From Caryophanales bacterium (GTDB lineage: Bacteria > Bacillota > Bacilli > Exiguobacteriales > Exiguobacteriaceae), in the NCBI GenBank assembly GCA_902363455.1, contig CABJAC010000001.1, forward strand, positions 682,001-746,000: a DNA stretch of 64,000 bases. The letters run 5' to 3'. Positions 17,362 to 29,990 of the stretch are shown here, in pieces. Both the position numbers and the translations under genes were made by a program. The notes beneath the pieces were generated by a model, which was not told the DNA's origin, searched no databases, and was given only the letters and a program-made list of their open reading frames with translations. Each line of letters opens with the position of its first letter. The first letter of the stretch is position 1.

Positions 17362-17847
17362 ATGAAGGATGAGCAGGTACTGGATCTTTTGAAGTCACTT
17401 CGTCACGAATGGTTGAATCGATTGCAACTCGTTCGTTCTTATAGCGCGATGGGTGACGAGGCGGCTGTTGAATCGATCTGTTCAGTCTACCGGGAGCAAG
17501 CGTCACGAGAAGGACGGCTCTCCTTGATTGAATTGCCGAAAGCAGCGCTCACACTACAACGAGCGGATTGGGCAGGCTTAACTGTCGAATATGATGTGAT
17601 TGAGAAACCAAAGCAGATCGATGATTCGCGTCTCGCGACCATCATTGAAGCTGCGCTTGACATGATAGAAGTGGGGAATGGAGAAGTATCCGTAACCTTT
17701 CATGAGGGCGTGACCATCGAGATCTATCGGGATCTACTAGATATGTCGCGCCTTAAAGATCTAGTGACGCCGATGGAGATCGAGTCACAGACGGAACATG
17801 AGTGTGTGATCGAAATCGAAAGTCTTCCTGTAGAGGAAGAACAGTAA
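17362..17847 (+). CDS. Spo0B-like histidine phosphotransferase
   Basis: A 161-aa protein in the exact place of spo0B, between rpmA and obg. Residues ~10-30 read LRHEWLNRLQLV, matching the phosphorylated helix of Spo0B; the phospho-acceptor would be His15. The rest fits the helical hairpin plus a shortened ATPase-like domain. In Bacillus, Spo0B passes phosphate from Spo0F to Spo0A. The start ATG follows AGGAGGGAA; a longer frame upstream runs through the terminator and is not used. With no other sporulation genes in view its partner is unknown. It lies 15 nt before obg. Confidence 0.75.
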   Translation: MKDEQVLDLLKSLRHEWLNRLQLVRSYSAMGDEAAVESICSVYREQASREGRLSLIELPKAALTLQRADWAGLTVEYDVIEKPKQIDDSRLATIIEAALDMIEVGNGEVSVTFHEGVTIEIYRDLLDMSRLKDLVTPMEIESQTEHECVIEIESLPVEEEQ

Positions 17848-17862
17848 TAGGAGGGATCTGAC

Positions 17863-19158
17863 ATGTTTGTCGATCAGGTAAATATTTATGTAAAAGCAGG
17901 AGATGGAGGACGCGGGCAAGTTGCGTTCCGTCGCGAAAAATATGTTCCAGACGGTGGTCCGGCCGGAGGAGATGGTGGTCATGGTGCCCACGTCGTCCTC
18001 GAAGTGGATGAGGGGCTACGGACGTTGATGGATTTCCGTTACAAACGTCACTTTAAAGCTGTCCAAGGTGAAAACGGGATGTCGAAAGGGATGCATGGTC
18101 GCAAAGCCGAGCATCTGGTCGTTAAAGTTCCACCCGGTACAGTCGTCTACGACGATGATACGGATGCAGTCATTGCCGATCTCGTTCACCACGGTCAACA
18201 AGCGATCGTCGCAAAAGGTGGACGCGGCGGACGTGGAAACTCACGTTTTGCAACTCCGGCCAACCCGGCTCCGGAACACGCGGAGAATGGTGAACCAGGG
18301 GAAGAGAAGTATTTAAAACTCGAATTGAAAATGTTGGCGGATGTCGGACTCGTCGGTTTCCCGAGTGTCGGGAAATCAACGATGCTTTCAATCGTCTCAG
18401 CGGCGCGTCCAAAAATCGGAGCGTACCACTTCACGACGATTACACCAAACATCGGTGTCGTTGAAACAGAAGACAGCCGCAGCTTTATCATGGCCGATTT
18501 ACCGGGTCTGATTGAAGGGGCGAGCGAAGGAGTAGGTCTCGGTCACCAATTCCTGCGTCACGTCGAACGGACAAAAGTTATCGTCCATGTCATCGACATG
18601 AGTGGGATGGAAGGACGCGATCCTGTTGAAGATTACAACATCATCAACAAAGAACTCGCCGACTACAACTTGCGTTTGACAGAACGACCGCAAGTCGTCG
18701 TTGCAAATAAAATGGATATGCCGGATGCGGAAGCCAATCTGGAAGTATTTAAAGAAGCTTTCCCGGACTTGGAAGTGTTTGCGATTTCAGCTGCAACACG
18801 TCAAGGGTTACGCGATCTTCTGTTCCGAATTGCGGATCTTGTAGATGCAACACCTGAATTCGGTCTGGAAGAACTCGAAGAAAAAACAGCGACACCACGC
18901 GTCGTCTACGGATATGAAGCACCGGAAGCCGGCTTTACGATTTCGAAAGACGAAGATGATTGCTTCGTCATCAAAGGACCACGGATTGAGAAACTGTTCA
19001 CGATGACAAACTTCATGCGTGAAGAGTCCATCAAACGTTTCGCCCGGACATTGCGTCAAATGGGTGTCGATGAAGAGCTTCGTAAAATGGGTGCGATTGA
19101 CGGCGACGTCGTTCGAATCCGTGACTTCGAATTCGAATTCATCGAGTCGTCGTTCTAA
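17863..19158 (+). CDS. obg: Ribosome-assembly GTPase Obg
   Basis: Essential GTPase bound to the 50S subunit and linked to (p)ppGpp. The glycine-rich Obg fold fills residues ~1-158 ([16 protein letters not shown]). G1 GFPSVGKST is near residue 164, G3 DLPGL near 212 and G4 NKMD near 283. The C-terminal OCT domain (~345-431) is present. 431 aa is normal. RBS AGGAGGG. Confidence 0.97.
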   Translation: MFVDQVNIYVKAGDGGRGQVAFRREKYVPDGGPAGGDGGHGAHVVLEVDEGLRTLMDFRYKRHFKAVQGENGMSKGMHGRKAEHLVVKVPPGTVVYDDDTDAVIADLVHHGQQAIVAKGGRGGRGNSRFATPANPAPEHAENGEPGEEKYLKLELKMLADVGLVGFPSVGKSTMLSIVSAARPKIGAYHFTTITPNIGVVETEDSRSFIMADLPGLIEGASEGVGLGHQFLRHVERTKVIVHVIDMSGMEGRDPVEDYNIINKELADYNLRLTERPQVVVANKMDMPDAEANLEVFKEAFPDLEVFAISAATRQGLRDLLFRIADLVDATPEFGLEELEEKTATPRVVYGYEAPEAGFTISKDEDDCFVIKGPRIEKLFTMTNFMREESIKRFARTLRQMGVDEELRKMGAIDGDVVRIRDFEFEFIESSF

Positions 19159-19206
19159 TCGAAACGGTCAAATAAGTTCATTTGAGAAATGGAGTGTGAG
19201 AGCATC

Positions 19207-20487
19207 GTGGACCCACTTCCCGCGATTCAGTTCATCTGGTTCTTCGTCTTACTAGTTATTTCAGCATTCTTTTCGTCTTCTGAAACAGCCTTATCTAGTG
19301 CGAATCGGTTACGGATCTTACATCAGTCGGAAGAGGGCAACGCACGTGCGACACAAGCACTCCGTCTGTTACAACGTTATGAGGAGACACTCACCGCCAT
19401 CCTGATCGGAAATACACTGTCGAATCTAGGTGTAGCGATGATCGGCGGGTGGTTGGCGATGTCCTTGTCGACGGATTTGTTGATGCAAATCAGCATCATT
19501 TTCCTGACGTTTTTGTTCATTTTGTTGTTTGGGGAGTTAATTCCTAAATCGTATGCGCGGGAACATGCGGAAACGTATGTGTTTTGGATCAGCAGTCCGC
19601 TTCACCTCTGTTTGGTCGTCTTCAAACCCTTCATTTTTGTATTCCTGAAGTTACGACAAGCCGCATTGGTGCTGATTGGTGCCGATCCGAAAGGACCACT
19701 CGTCACGGAACAAGAACTCCGTGCACTTGTTGATATCAGTGAAGAAGAAGGGATCATGAATCAAGCCAGTGCGGAAATCGTTCATCGCGCTGTTGATTTC
19801 AAGAATGTCACGGTCGAGGAAGCGTTGACACCCCGAACGGACATTCAAGCGATCGATATTGATGCGAGTTTTGATGACATCTTACAGGAAGTTCAAAAAG
19901 GCGGCTTTTCACGCTTGCCGGTCTATAAAGACTCCATCGATCACATCATCGGTGTCTTATCCGAACGCGATTTTTTACGTGAATTCGTAAAACACGGTCG
20001 GGTGGAGATTCGAGAGTTGATTCGACCTGTCTCATTTGTCGTTCCACAAACGCATATCATGGATCTTTTGCCTGAGTTAAAGGTAAAACAGTCCCATATG
20101 GCGGTTGTACTGGACGAGTTTGGCGGGACAGCAGGACTCATCACGCTCGAGGATATCCTCGAAGAGCTGGTTGGTGAAATTTGGGACGAACACGATGAAT
20201 CACTGGAGTACACGAAACAAGTCGGAACGAATCGTTACGAATGTCTCGCTGAATATGACATTGAAGATTTTTGTCATCAATTTGGTCTGACGATGCCGGA
20301 AACAGATGCGCAATCACTTGGCGGATGGATTATGGAAGATGTCGGTCATATTCCGGAAGAGGGCACGCAGATGGTGTATCGACAAGTCACTTTGACTGTC
20401 TTACACGTCGAGAATCGTCGTGTTCGAACGGTCTTGGCAACATTTTCTGATGAACCACCTGTTGAGCCGATCGATGAGTCCGTCTGA
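19207..20487 (+). CDS. CNNM/CorC-family membrane protein with CBS domains
   Basis: A 426-aa protein with an N-terminal DUF21/CNNM membrane domain (about three or four helices in residues 5-135, including the SSSETALSSAN and GELIPKSYA motifs), a CBS pair (~200-320, with TPRTDI and GGTAGLITLEDILEELVGEI) and a C-terminal CorC/HlyC domain. The family takes part in magnesium and cobalt efflux. I prefer the GTG at 19207, behind GGAGTGTGAG; the ATG at 19189 has no Shine-Dalgarno sequence. It stands alone before a terminator. Confidence 0.88.
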   Translation: MDPLPAIQFIWFFVLLVISAFFSSSETALSSANRLRILHQSEEGNARATQALRLLQRYEETLTAILIGNTLSNLGVAMIGGWLAMSLSTDLLMQISIIFLTFLFILLFGELIPKSYAREHAETYVFWISSPLHLCLVVFKPFIFVFLKLRQAALVLIGADPKGPLVTEQELRALVDISEEEGIMNQASAEIVHRAVDFKNVTVEEALTPRTDIQAIDIDASFDDILQEVQKGGFSRLPVYKDSIDHIIGVLSERDFLREFVKHGRVEIRELIRPVSFVVPQTHIMDLLPELKVKQSHMAVVLDEFGGTAGLITLEDILEELVGEIWDEHDESLEYTKQVGTNRYECLAEYDIEDFCHQFGLTMPETDAQSLGGWIMEDVGHIPEEGTQMVYRQVTLTVLHVENRRVRTVLATFSDEPPVEPIDESV

Positions 20488-20496
20488 TCTAAACCA

Positions 20497-20539
20497 CAAA
20501 AAGGTCCATTCCGTAAAAAAAACGGGATGGACCTTTTTT
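20497..20539 (+). terminator. Terminator between convergent genes
   Basis: AAAAAGGTCCATTCCGT pairs with ACGGGATGGACCTTTTT. Flanking A and T runs let it serve both the CNNM gene and niaR on the other strand. Confidence 0.9.
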
Positions 20540-20574
20540 GATATGCGCATTTGCATGGAATACATGGACTAAGC

Positions 20575-21117
20575 TCAGACATCCAGTTCTGAAACGAGGA
20601 TACCTAACCGGTCAAGGGCTTCAATCGCCGCGTCCAAAGCTTCTTCATTATCGGCTTCGAGTGTATGGATATGGACACCATCTGTCAGGCTGGACAGAGG
20701 TGTAGCCTGTGTTTCTTCAAGCCGCTCGATCAAGGCACGGACATCCCGCCGGCTTTTCAACATCAATTCACCTGTTAAAAACCCATACACCGGATGTTCG
20801 ACGATGACATCTCGCAAAATGACACCTTCATCAACAATGGCATCACATTCAGCTTTTAATTGATCGTAACCGTGACGGCAGACGACTTTTCGAATCCGAC
20901 GGGTTCCGTCGAGCACCGGATCATTTAATAAGTATCCTCTGGCGGTCGCGACGACCGGATATCCTTTAGCTTTTAACAATGATAAGTCTTGCACGATGAC
21001 CTGACGACTCACCCCCGCTTGTTTTGCCAGTTGTGTGCCGGTAACAGGACGATCATTTTCTTGGATCATTCGCAGTAATTCTTGCCGGCGTTCTTCTCCG
21101 GACTGTCTTCTTTCCAT
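20575..21117 (-). CDS. niaR: Niacin-responsive repressor NiaR
   Basis: Repressor of NAD synthesis and niacin uptake genes with niacin as co-repressor. The 180-aa protein has an N-terminal HTH_11 domain (residues ~10-65; GTQLAKQAGVSRQVIVQDLSLL) and a C-terminal 3H domain with the metal-binding histidines (CRHGYD, VEHPVYG, DGVHIHTL). I start at 21117, behind AGGAG. It lies 19 nt after nifS in one operon, opposite nadBCA, a location that makes self-regulation likely. Confidence 0.92.
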   Translation of the reverse strand: MERRQSGEERRQELLRMIQENDRPVTGTQLAKQAGVSRQVIVQDLSLLKAKGYPVVATARGYLLNDPVLDGTRRIRKVVCRHGYDQLKAECDAIVDEGVILRDVIVEHPVYGFLTGELMLKSRRDVRALIERLEETQATPLSSLTDGVHIHTLEADNEEALDAAIEALDRLGILVSELDV

Positions 21118-21136
21118 GACGACTCCTACCTTTCTC

Positions 21137-22228
21137 TTAATCTGATTCATCCAGTGAACAAAGTACAGCGATACACTGATTGACTTCTTCGGTAGTGGTG
21201 GTGCGGCCAAAGCTCAGACGAATGAGTCCATGCGCTGCTGAATCATCATATCCGATTGCACGTAACGTCGCATTTGGACCATTTTCACCTGCACGACAAG
21301 CACTTCCTGCCGAGACGGCAATGCCAGCACGGTTCAGGGCAAGAAGGACGAATTGACCATCCCGTTGTTTTGTCCGGATGGCGCAAATCGAGTCGAGTTG
21401 CTGAGGCGATTCAATGATGTGATACCGAGTAGAGGGAAGTCTTTTTTTTAGCATACCACGAAATCTTTTACTCGATGCCTGGATCTTTTGATTTTCATTA
21501 CGGTACCGCTGGCACGCCATCAAGAATGCAGCAATTCCCGGGACGTCGACCGTGCCGGGACGAATCCCGAACTCGTGATGGGCTTCATAATACGGACTGA
21601 ATAACGGGCGTCGCAAGTAGACGGCGCCAAGACCTTTTGGACCGTAGACTTTATGACTGCTGATCGTATAGGCATCGACATCTTTTAAACAGACGGGCTG
21701 CTTTAAAAATCCTTGAACTCCGTCGCAATGCACTAAAATATTGTTTTTCCGGCAAAAGGCAGCGATGTCAGCGACCGGAAACACAAAACCGGTGTCGGAA
21801 TTGACGTGTTGGACGGAGACGACACCGATGTCGTCGGTGCAAGCCTCACGAAAGGTGTTCCAGTCAAATTCTCCTGTCGGTAACAAGTTAATCGTCACCG
21901 TTTGATGGGCCAAGCGTTTTAATGGGAGCAGGACGGAATCGTGTTCAGATGCAAGTGTCAAGACAGTTGTCTTCTTACTTTGGCGAAGCAAATGACTGAG
22001 CGCGATATAGTTTGCTTCTGAACCACTGCCGGTAAATAAGATATTTCCTTCGGTTAATTGGAGCCAATCAAGCAGTTGAGCACGGGCTTGGTTTAATAAT
22101 CGGAGGGCATCATCCCCCGCGTCATGGAGCGAAGAACTGTTGCCGTAGGCGGTTTCTGCCGTTCTTTTGTATTGTTCCAACGCATCCGGATGGATAGGGG
22201 TCGTTGCAGCATGATCCAAATAAATCAT
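21137..22228 (-). CDS. nifS: Cysteine desulfurase of the NAD gene cluster
   Basis: PLP enzyme that takes sulfur from cysteine. PLP Lys lies in SSHKVYGPKG and the active-site Cys in SAGSACRAGENG. 363 aa. In Bacillus the NifS next to nadB supplies sulfur to the Fe-S cluster of quinolinate synthase NadA, and the same role is inferred here from the divergent nadBCA. It is distinct from the second desulfurase at 46.5 kb beside mnmA. Confidence 0.92.
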   Translation of the reverse strand: MIYLDHAATTPIHPDALEQYKRTAETAYGNSSSLHDAGDDALRLLNQARAQLLDWLQLTEGNILFTGSGSEANYIALSHLLRQSKKTTVLTLASEHDSVLLPLKRLAHQTVTINLLPTGEFDWNTFREACTDDIGVVSVQHVNSDTGFVFPVADIAAFCRKNNILVHCDGVQGFLKQPVCLKDVDAYTISSHKVYGPKGLGAVYLRRPLFSPYYEAHHEFGIRPGTVDVPGIAAFLMACQRYRNENQKIQASSKRFRGMLKKRLPSTRYHIIESPQQLDSICAIRTKQRDGQFVLLALNRAGIAVSAGSACRAGENGPNATLRAIGYDDSAAHGLIRLSFGRTTTTEEVNQCIAVLCSLDESD

Positions 22229-22263
22229 CAGTTATCGTATCCTTTCATCTTGTCACTCAGCTA

Positions 22264-22309
22264 AAAATATGCCAAACTTATTGTCAAGTCAATAGTAAAC
22301 AAATAATAC
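22264..22309. promoter_or_regulatory. Divergent nifS and nadB promoters with shared palindrome
   Basis: For nadB: TTGTCA (22281-22286), 17 bp, TAATAC (22304-22309). For nifS on the other strand: TTGACT (complement of 22287-22292), 17 bp, TATTTT (complement of 22264-22269). The palindrome TATTG-TCAAGT-CAATA (22279-22294) covers both -35 boxes, so one bound repressor could block both. NiaR is the obvious candidate. Confidence 0.75.
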
Positions 22310-22324
22310 AGAGGTGTAAAACAA

Positions 22325-23752
22325 ATGTCTTTACATAAAGAATTGGAAGTCGACCTATTAATTGTTGGGACAGGACTGGCGGCAGTTTCGGTTGCCTTAC
22401 ACGTCCCAGCGTCCATGAACGTCCTGCTCGTCTCAAAAGGCAAGAAGACCGAGACGAACTCGATGCGGGCACAAGGCGGCATTGCGTCCGCCTATCTGGA
22501 GCAGACACATCTCTCCCATCAAGCGGATACAATCCAAGCGGCAAAAGGACACACCCACGAAGAGACGATTGAGTTCATTACAGAGGCCGGCCGGCATGTC
22601 ATCACCGAGCTGGAATCGTTTGGCGTGACCTTTGATCGGGACGCATCCGGACACTATGCACTCGGACGGGAAGGTGCTCACAGTCTGCCACGAATTTTTC
22701 ACAGCGGTGGCGACCAAACGGGTGAACGGATGATGACTCGTTTGTTGCAACAACTTCAGCACCCGATTTTGGAGGATACGGTGGTGACGGAGCTGTTGAT
22801 GAATGGTCAACAGGTTGTCGGAGCCTTTGGATACCAAGGGGAAAATCCGATTCGGATTTCCGCTCGAGCTGTGGTTTTGGCGACGGGAGGGATTGGCGGA
22901 TTATTCCTGACGTCGACGAACGATCCGAGTCTGACCGGAGACGGTCTAGCACTTGCCGGTCAAGCGGGAGCCGAACTGGCCGACTTAGGATACATTCAGC
23001 ACCATCCAACGGTCCTGGTCCACGACGGTAAGAGCCAAGGGTTGATCACAGAAGCCTTGCGGGGAGCTGGGGCTTATTTGATGACAGCAGACGGTCGACG
23101 ATTGATGGTTGACCATCCGCAAGGTGACTTAGCGGCGCGGGACGAAGTGGCTGCCGTCATTACTGCAACGAGAAAAAACGAGCCGGTGTATTTGAATACG
23201 ACCATGGTTCAGGCGCTTGATCAACGATTCCCGACGTTTGTTGAAAAATGTGAATCATTGAACATATCGCCTGATCTCGTCGAAGTGACGACAGGTGTTC
23301 ATTTCTTGATGGGCGGAATCAAGACGGATCAAACGGGACGGACGACGGTGCCCGGATTGTATGCGGTCGGGGAGACGGCTTCAACCGGTTTGCACGGAAA
23401 AAACCGTCTCGCTTCGAACTCGCTTCTCGAGTGTTTTGTGATTGGGAAACAACTGGCTCAGCAACTTCAGCTGCCGGAGCGACAACCGTTGCCGAACAGA
23501 CGTGTACAGGACGACGAAACCCGTGCTGTCGAATCCTTGCTGACTGAGGTTCTGCAGGTAGAGTTGCATGAAAAATTGCTCGAGGATGCCCTGCGAACAA
23601 TCGAGCTGTCGTCAGACGGTCAGCGGACAGGACGGCAAGCAGAAATCAATCAGTTAAAAACGAGGACGGCCCGGTTGTTGTTAGAAGGGGCGATCCGACG
23701 CGTAAAAGGAGAACAAGTACATGAACAAATGGTTACTGCGGCAACAACTTGA
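22325..23752 (+). CDS. nadB: L-aspartate oxidase
   Basis: FAD enzyme that oxidises aspartate to iminoaspartate, first step of de novo NAD synthesis. 475 aa. FAD-binding motif LLIVGTGLAAV near residue 10, ATGGIGGLF near 190 and the GKNRLASNSLLE motif near 360 are present. It overlaps nadC by 32 nt. RBS AGAGGTG. Confidence 0.95.
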   Translation: MSLHKELEVDLLIVGTGLAAVSVALHVPASMNVLLVSKGKKTETNSMRAQGGIASAYLEQTHLSHQADTIQAAKGHTHEETIEFITEAGRHVITELESFGVTFDRDASGHYALGREGAHSLPRIFHSGGDQTGERMMTRLLQQLQHPILEDTVVTELLMNGQQVVGAFGYQGENPIRISARAVVLATGGIGGLFLTSTNDPSLTGDGLALAGQAGAELADLGYIQHHPTVLVHDGKSQGLITEALRGAGAYLMTADGRRLMVDHPQGDLAARDEVAAVITATRKNEPVYLNTTMVQALDQRFPTFVEKCESLNISPDLVEVTTGVHFLMGGIKTDQTGRTTVPGLYAVGETASTGLHGKNRLASNSLLECFVIGKQLAQQLQLPERQPLPNRRVQDDETRAVESLLTEVLQVELHEKLLEDALRTIELSSDGQRTGRQAEINQLKTRTARLLLEGAIRRVKGEQVHEQMVTAATT

Positions 23753-24563
23753 AGGTTTTTTAACGGAAGATATCGGTCATCAAGATGTGACCAGTGAAGT
23801 ATGTCTGACCGGAAGCGAGCAGGGAGTCGGACGATTCATTGCTAAAGAATCCGGCGTCTTTTGCGGCGAGCTCGTTTTAACCGAACTTGCAGCGTTGCTC
23901 GGAGTGGAGCAGGAGCTTTTAGTCAAGGATGGACAAGCGATTGAACAGGGACAAGTCCTTGCCCGGTGGTCCGGACATTTGCGATCGATTTTGACAGGCG
24001 AACGGGTCGCCTTGAATCTGATTCAACGCACATCAGGAATTGCGACGCTGACACATCAGGCGGTCCGACAAGCGGCGGGACACGTTCGGATCTTAGACAC
24101 CCGGAAGACGACACCCGGATTGCGGATGCTTGAGAAACATGCCGTCCGGATCGGTGGAGGATTTAACCACCGAGGGCGCCTCGATGACGCAGTCATGATT
24201 AAGGACAATCACATCACGGTCGCCGGATCGATTACGGCAGCCGTGGAACGGGCGAAACGACAGATTGGTCATACGACACCAATCGAGGTCGAGGTCGAGA
24301 CAGCGGATGAAGTCGAAGAAGCAGTGGCGGCAAACGTGGATATCATCATGCTCGACAACCGTTCGCCAGAAGAGGTCAAGGTGTTACGGCAACGCATACC
24401 GGCTCACATCACCGTCGAATTGTCGGGTGGGATTACCCTCGACACGTTACCTGCTTATTGTCAGACCGGTGCCGATTACATCTCGCTTGGTGCGTTGACG
24501 CATTCAGCGCCCGCACTGGATATCAGTATGAAAATCGTAGGAGGAAAAAAAGATGAAGCTTGA
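23721..24563 (+). CDS. nadC: Quinolinate phosphoribosyltransferase
   Basis: Makes nicotinate mononucleotide from quinolinate and PRPP. 280 aa. The family motifs [24 protein letters not shown] and VMIKDNH are intact. The start lies inside nadB behind AAAAGGAGAA and the end overlaps nadA by 11 nt, so the three genes are coupled. Confidence 0.96.
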   Translation: MNKWLLRQQLEGFLTEDIGHQDVTSEVCLTGSEQGVGRFIAKESGVFCGELVLTELAALLGVEQELLVKDGQAIEQGQVLARWSGHLRSILTGERVALNLIQRTSGIATLTHQAVRQAAGHVRILDTRKTTPGLRMLEKHAVRIGGGFNHRGRLDDAVMIKDNHITVAGSITAAVERAKRQIGHTTPIEVEVETADEVEEAVAANVDIIMLDNRSPEEVKVLRQRIPAHITVELSGGITLDTLPAYCQTGADYISLGALTHSAPALDISMKIVGGKKDEA

Positions 24564-25650
24564 TTTGTTTACCGATAACGGCATTCCGAAAACGTATTTG
24601 GCAAAATCAGATGCAGAGCTGATTGCTGTGATTGAAGGTGTGAAATCCCGCATGGGCAGTCGATTATTTTTACCGGCCCATCATTATCAAAAAGATGAAG
24701 TCGTCCAGTTTGCCGATGCGACAGGAGATTCGCTTCAGCTCGCGCAAATCGCGAAAAAGATGACAGCGGCGGAGTATACCGTGTTTTGCGGCGTTCATTT
24801 CATGGCGGAGACGGCAGATATGCTGACCTCGAGTAACCACACGGTCGTCTTGCCAGATATGCGGGCCGGATGTTCGATGGCTGACATGGCAAATGGTTTT
24901 CAGACGGAACGTGCTTATGAGATCTTATCGGAGCGTCTCAAACGTTCCATTCTCCCGTTGACATATGTCAATTCAACGGCGGAAATCAAAGCGTTTGTGG
25001 GTCGCCACGGTGGTGCGACCGTCACTTCGTCCAACGCCGTCCGGATGGTCGAATGGGCGCTTGCGGAACGAGAGATTCTGTTTTTCCTGCCGGATCAACA
25101 CCTTGGCCGAAACACGGCGCATGCATTGGGCGTTCCGCTTGAACAGATGGCGGTCTGGGATCCGATTGCAGATGAGCTGTTGTTTGACGATACAGATGAT
25201 GAGATTCGGGTCATCCTTTGGAAGGGGCATTGTTCGGTCCATGAAAAGTTCACCGTCGGTCAAATCGAACAATTCCGAAAATCAGAACCCGACCGGACGA
25301 TTCTTGTCCATCCGGAATGTTCGTTTGAAGTCGTCGCGGCTTCTGATTTGAACGGTTCGACGGCGTACATCATTCAGCAGATTGAACAGGCGGAACCGGG
25401 AACAAAATGGGCAATTGGGACAGAAATGAATCTGGTACAACGCTTGGCAAAAGATCACCCGGAGCTCGATATCGTCTCGTTGAATCCCTTCATGTGTCCG
25501 TGCCTGACGATGAACCGGATTGATTTACCGCACCTTGCGTGGTCACTTGTTCAGATCGAAGCAGGAGAGCCTGTCAACATCATCACGGTGGATCCGGAAA
25601 CGACCCGGTATGCCGTCCTCGCGCTTGAGCGGATGCTCGAACGTTCTTAA
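24553..25650 (+). CDS. nadA: Quinolinate synthase A
   Basis: [4Fe-4S] enzyme that condenses iminoaspartate with dihydroxyacetone phosphate. 365 aa, the longer Bacillus-type form. Cysteines are seen in [27 protein letters not shown] and the C-terminal MCPCLTMN motif; the [13 protein letters not shown] substrate motif lies near residue 40. The cluster is thought to receive sulfur from the NifS encoded across the divergent promoter. Last gene of nadBCA. Confidence 0.95.
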   Translation: MKLDLFTDNGIPKTYLAKSDAELIAVIEGVKSRMGSRLFLPAHHYQKDEVVQFADATGDSLQLAQIAKKMTAAEYTVFCGVHFMAETADMLTSSNHTVVLPDMRAGCSMADMANGFQTERAYEILSERLKRSILPLTYVNSTAEIKAFVGRHGGATVTSSNAVRMVEWALAEREILFFLPDQHLGRNTAHALGVPLEQMAVWDPIADELLFDDTDDEIRVILWKGHCSVHEKFTVGQIEQFRKSEPDRTILVHPECSFEVVAASDLNGSTAYIIQQIEQAEPGTKWAIGTEMNLVQRLAKDHPELDIVSLNPFMCPCLTMNRIDLPHLAWSLVQIEAGEPVNIITVDPETTRYAVLALERMLERS

Positions 25651-25683
25651 AATCAAGTCATATAAAAGTCGTTTTAGACAGGC

Positions 25684-25722
25684 GAGGATGGTAGATTTAA
25701 AATCTGCCATCCTCACTTTTTT
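25684..25722 (+). terminator. Terminator after nadA
   Basis: GAGGATGGTAGATTT pairs with AATCTGCCATCCTC, followed by a T-run; outer arms GTCATATAAAA and TTTTATATGAC add more pairing. Confidence 0.88.
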
Positions 25723-25769
25723 ATATGACTATTTAGATTGCGCGATTGCTACGTTTACGGAATTACGTT

Positions 25770-25799
25770 TTGAAGAGCTTCCTCGTTATATGCTACAAT
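25770..25799 (+). promoter_or_regulatory. Promoter of the ruvAB-queA-tgt genes
   Basis: TTGAAG, 18 bp, TACAAT, with TG one base before the -10 box (extended -10). No LexA-type box is evident by eye. Confidence 0.55.
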
Positions 25800-25836
25800 A
25801 ACACGAGAGTTTCTTAATGGATGGGAGCGTTCTAAA

Positions 25837-26430
25837 GTGATAGAATTCGTACGCGGCGAAGTCGCTTATGTCTGTGCGGAATTCGTGACGATCGAGGTCG
25901 GGGGGATTGGCTACAAAATCGTAGCACCGAACCCGTTTTTTTATCGGACCGGAGACGAACAGGTTATCGTATATACGTATCATTATGTCAGAGAAGATCA
26001 GGAAGTATTGTTCGGATTCCGTTCCCGACGCGAGCGGGCACTGTTCACGAAATTACTTGGTGTGACCGGCATTGGTCCAAAAGGGTCACTTGCCATCGTG
26101 GCATCGGGAGACGTGGACGCACTCGTTGAAGCGATTGAACAGGAAAAGGAAAGTTATTTGATTAAGTTCCCGGGTGTCGGTAAAAAGACAGCGAAACAGA
26201 TGACCCTGGATTTAAAAGGCAAATTGGCTGAACTGGCACCAGATTATATCCCGAGCGAAGGTTTGTTTGCACAAGGAAACGCCGAACTGAACGAAGCATG
26301 CGAAGCCTTGACGGCACTTGGTTACAGCGATCGGGAAGTCGAAAAAGTCAAAAAAGCGCTTCAAGGCGAAGTATTGTCCACCGACCAATATGTGAAACGG
26401 GCGTTGCAGCTGTTATTGAATGTGAGGTGA
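25837..26430 (+). CDS. ruvA: Holliday-junction DNA-binding protein RuvA
   Basis: Tetrameric junction-binding subunit that loads RuvB for branch migration. 197 aa with an OB-fold (residues ~1-63), tandem helix-hairpin-helix motifs ([13 protein letters not shown] and [12 protein letters not shown]) and a C-terminal RuvB-binding helical domain. GTG start, 9 nt after GGGAG. ruvB follows after 4 nt. Confidence 0.96.
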   Translation: MIEFVRGEVAYVCAEFVTIEVGGIGYKIVAPNPFFYRTGDEQVIVYTYHYVREDQEVLFGFRSRRERALFTKLLGVTGIGPKGSLAIVASGDVDALVEAIEQEKESYLIKFPGVGKKTAKQMTLDLKGKLAELAPDYIPSEGLFAQGNAELNEACEALTALGYSDREVEKVKKALQGEVLSTDQYVKRALQLLLNVR

Positions 26431-26434
26431 GGAT

Positions 26435-27430
26435 ATGGAAGAGCGTATTTTGTCAGAATCTGCCCACGCAGAAGATCAAGAAGAGTGGAGTTTACGTCCA
26501 CAGACGCTGGATCAGTACATCGGTCAAGAAAAGGCGAAGGGCAATTTGAGTGTCTTCATCCAAGCGGCAAAAATCCGTCAGGAAACGCTGGATCACGTGT
26601 TGTTATATGGTCCACCGGGACTTGGGAAGACGACGCTTGCGACCATCATCGCCAATGAGATGGGTGTCGGGATCAAGACGACAGCCGGACCGGCGATTGA
26701 GCGTCCGGGAGATTTGGCAGCCATTCTCTCCTCGCTTGAACCGGGAGATGTCTTGTTCATCGATGAGATTCACCGTCTGAGCCGCTCGATTGAAGAAATT
26801 TTATATCCGGCGATGGAAGACTATTGTCTCGACATCGTCATCGGTCAAGGTGAACTGGCACGAAGCGTTCGGATTGACTTACCACCATTTACGCTCGTCG
26901 GCGCTACGACGCGGGCCGGTATGTTATCGGCACCGCTCCGTGACCGATTTGGTGTGACGCTGAAACTCGAGTACTACACGATGCCGGAATTGTCAGCCAT
27001 CGTCACGCGGACGTCCCGCTTGTTTGGTTTTGAAGCGGACCGGATGGCAGCAGAAGCGATTGCGCTCCGCTCACGAGGGACACCCCGTGTTGCGAACCGT
27101 CTCTTACGGCGGGTCCGCGACTTTGCTCAGGTCGCTCATCAAACCGCAATTGACGCGACACTGGCAACGAGTGCGCTGGATCGCCTGCATGTCGACGCGC
27201 TCGGACTCGATGATGTTGATCACCGGTTGTTACGTTCGCTTGCCGAACGGTTTGCGGGTGGTCCGGTCGGTCTTGAGACGATTGCTGCGACAATCGGTGA
27301 GGATGCGCAGACGATCGAAGACGTCTACGAACCGTATTTACTTCAACAGGGATTTTTACAACGGACACCACGCGGACGTGTCTTGACGCCGTTTGCACGG
27401 CAACATTTAGGATTGAAAGAAGGAAATTAA
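26435..27430 (+). CDS. ruvB: Holliday-junction helicase RuvB
   Basis: AAA+ motor for branch migration. 331 aa. Walker [10 protein letters not shown] near residue 58, Walker [10 protein letters not shown] near 108, sensor 1 VGATTRAG near 153 and a winged-helix C-terminus are present. The stop is two bases from queA, leaving no room for bofC, which follows ruvB in B. subtilis. Confidence 0.97.
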   Translation: MEERILSESAHAEDQEEWSLRPQTLDQYIGQEKAKGNLSVFIQAAKIRQETLDHVLLYGPPGLGKTTLATIIANEMGVGIKTTAGPAIERPGDLAAILSSLEPGDVLFIDEIHRLSRSIEEILYPAMEDYCLDIVIGQGELARSVRIDLPPFTLVGATTRAGMLSAPLRDRFGVTLKLEYYTMPELSAIVTRTSRLFGFEADRMAAEAIALRSRGTPRVANRLLRRVRDFAQVAHQTAIDATLATSALDRLHVDALGLDDVDHRLLRSLAERFAGGPVGLETIAATIGEDAQTIEDVYEPYLLQQGFLQRTPRGRVLTPFARQHLGLKEGN

Positions 27431-27432
27431 AG

Positions 27433-29618
<2,186 letters not shown>

Positions 29619-29626
29619 TAAATGGT

Positions 29627-29656
29627 CTGACAATTCCATTCTTTTTACGGTATAAT
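29627..29656 (+). promoter_or_regulatory. Promoter of yajC
   Basis: CTGACA, 18 bp, TATAAT, starting just after the tgt stop codon. Confidence 0.65.
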
Positions 29657-29689
29657 GAACGTGATTTGAATGAAAAGGAGCTGACTCAG

Positions 29690-29980
29690 ATGCAACAATT
29701 ATTGACATTCCTCCCGATGATCTTGATCTTCGTGGTGTTTTATTTCTTGTTGATTCGTCCACAGAACAAACGCCAGAAGCAAGTGCGTGAGATGCAAACC
29801 CAGTTATCACGCGGTGACTCGATCGTTACGATCGGTGGCCTTCATGGGGTCGTACAAAAAGTAGATGAGACAACAGTCACATTGAAATCGGGTAACGCGC
29901 AATTGACGTTTAACCGTAGTGCGGTCGCAGAAGTTACGAAAAAATCGACTGCTGTCATGGACGACGAAATCGTCGAATGA
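29690..29980 (+). CDS. yajC: Sec translocase accessory protein YajC
   Basis: Small (96 aa) membrane protein found with SecDF. One N-terminal helix (residues ~4-22) followed by RPQNKRQKQ and the GDSIVTIGGLHGVV segment typical of YajC. The start is the ATG behind AAAGGAG; an upstream TTG in the same frame has no ribosome-binding site. Confidence 0.93.
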   Translation: MQQLLTFLPMILIFVVFYFLLIRPQNKRQKQVREMQTQLSRGDSIVTIGGLHGVVQKVDETTVTLKSGNAQLTFNRSAVAEVTKKSTAVMDDEIVE

Positions 29981-29990
29981 GGCTCGAAAC

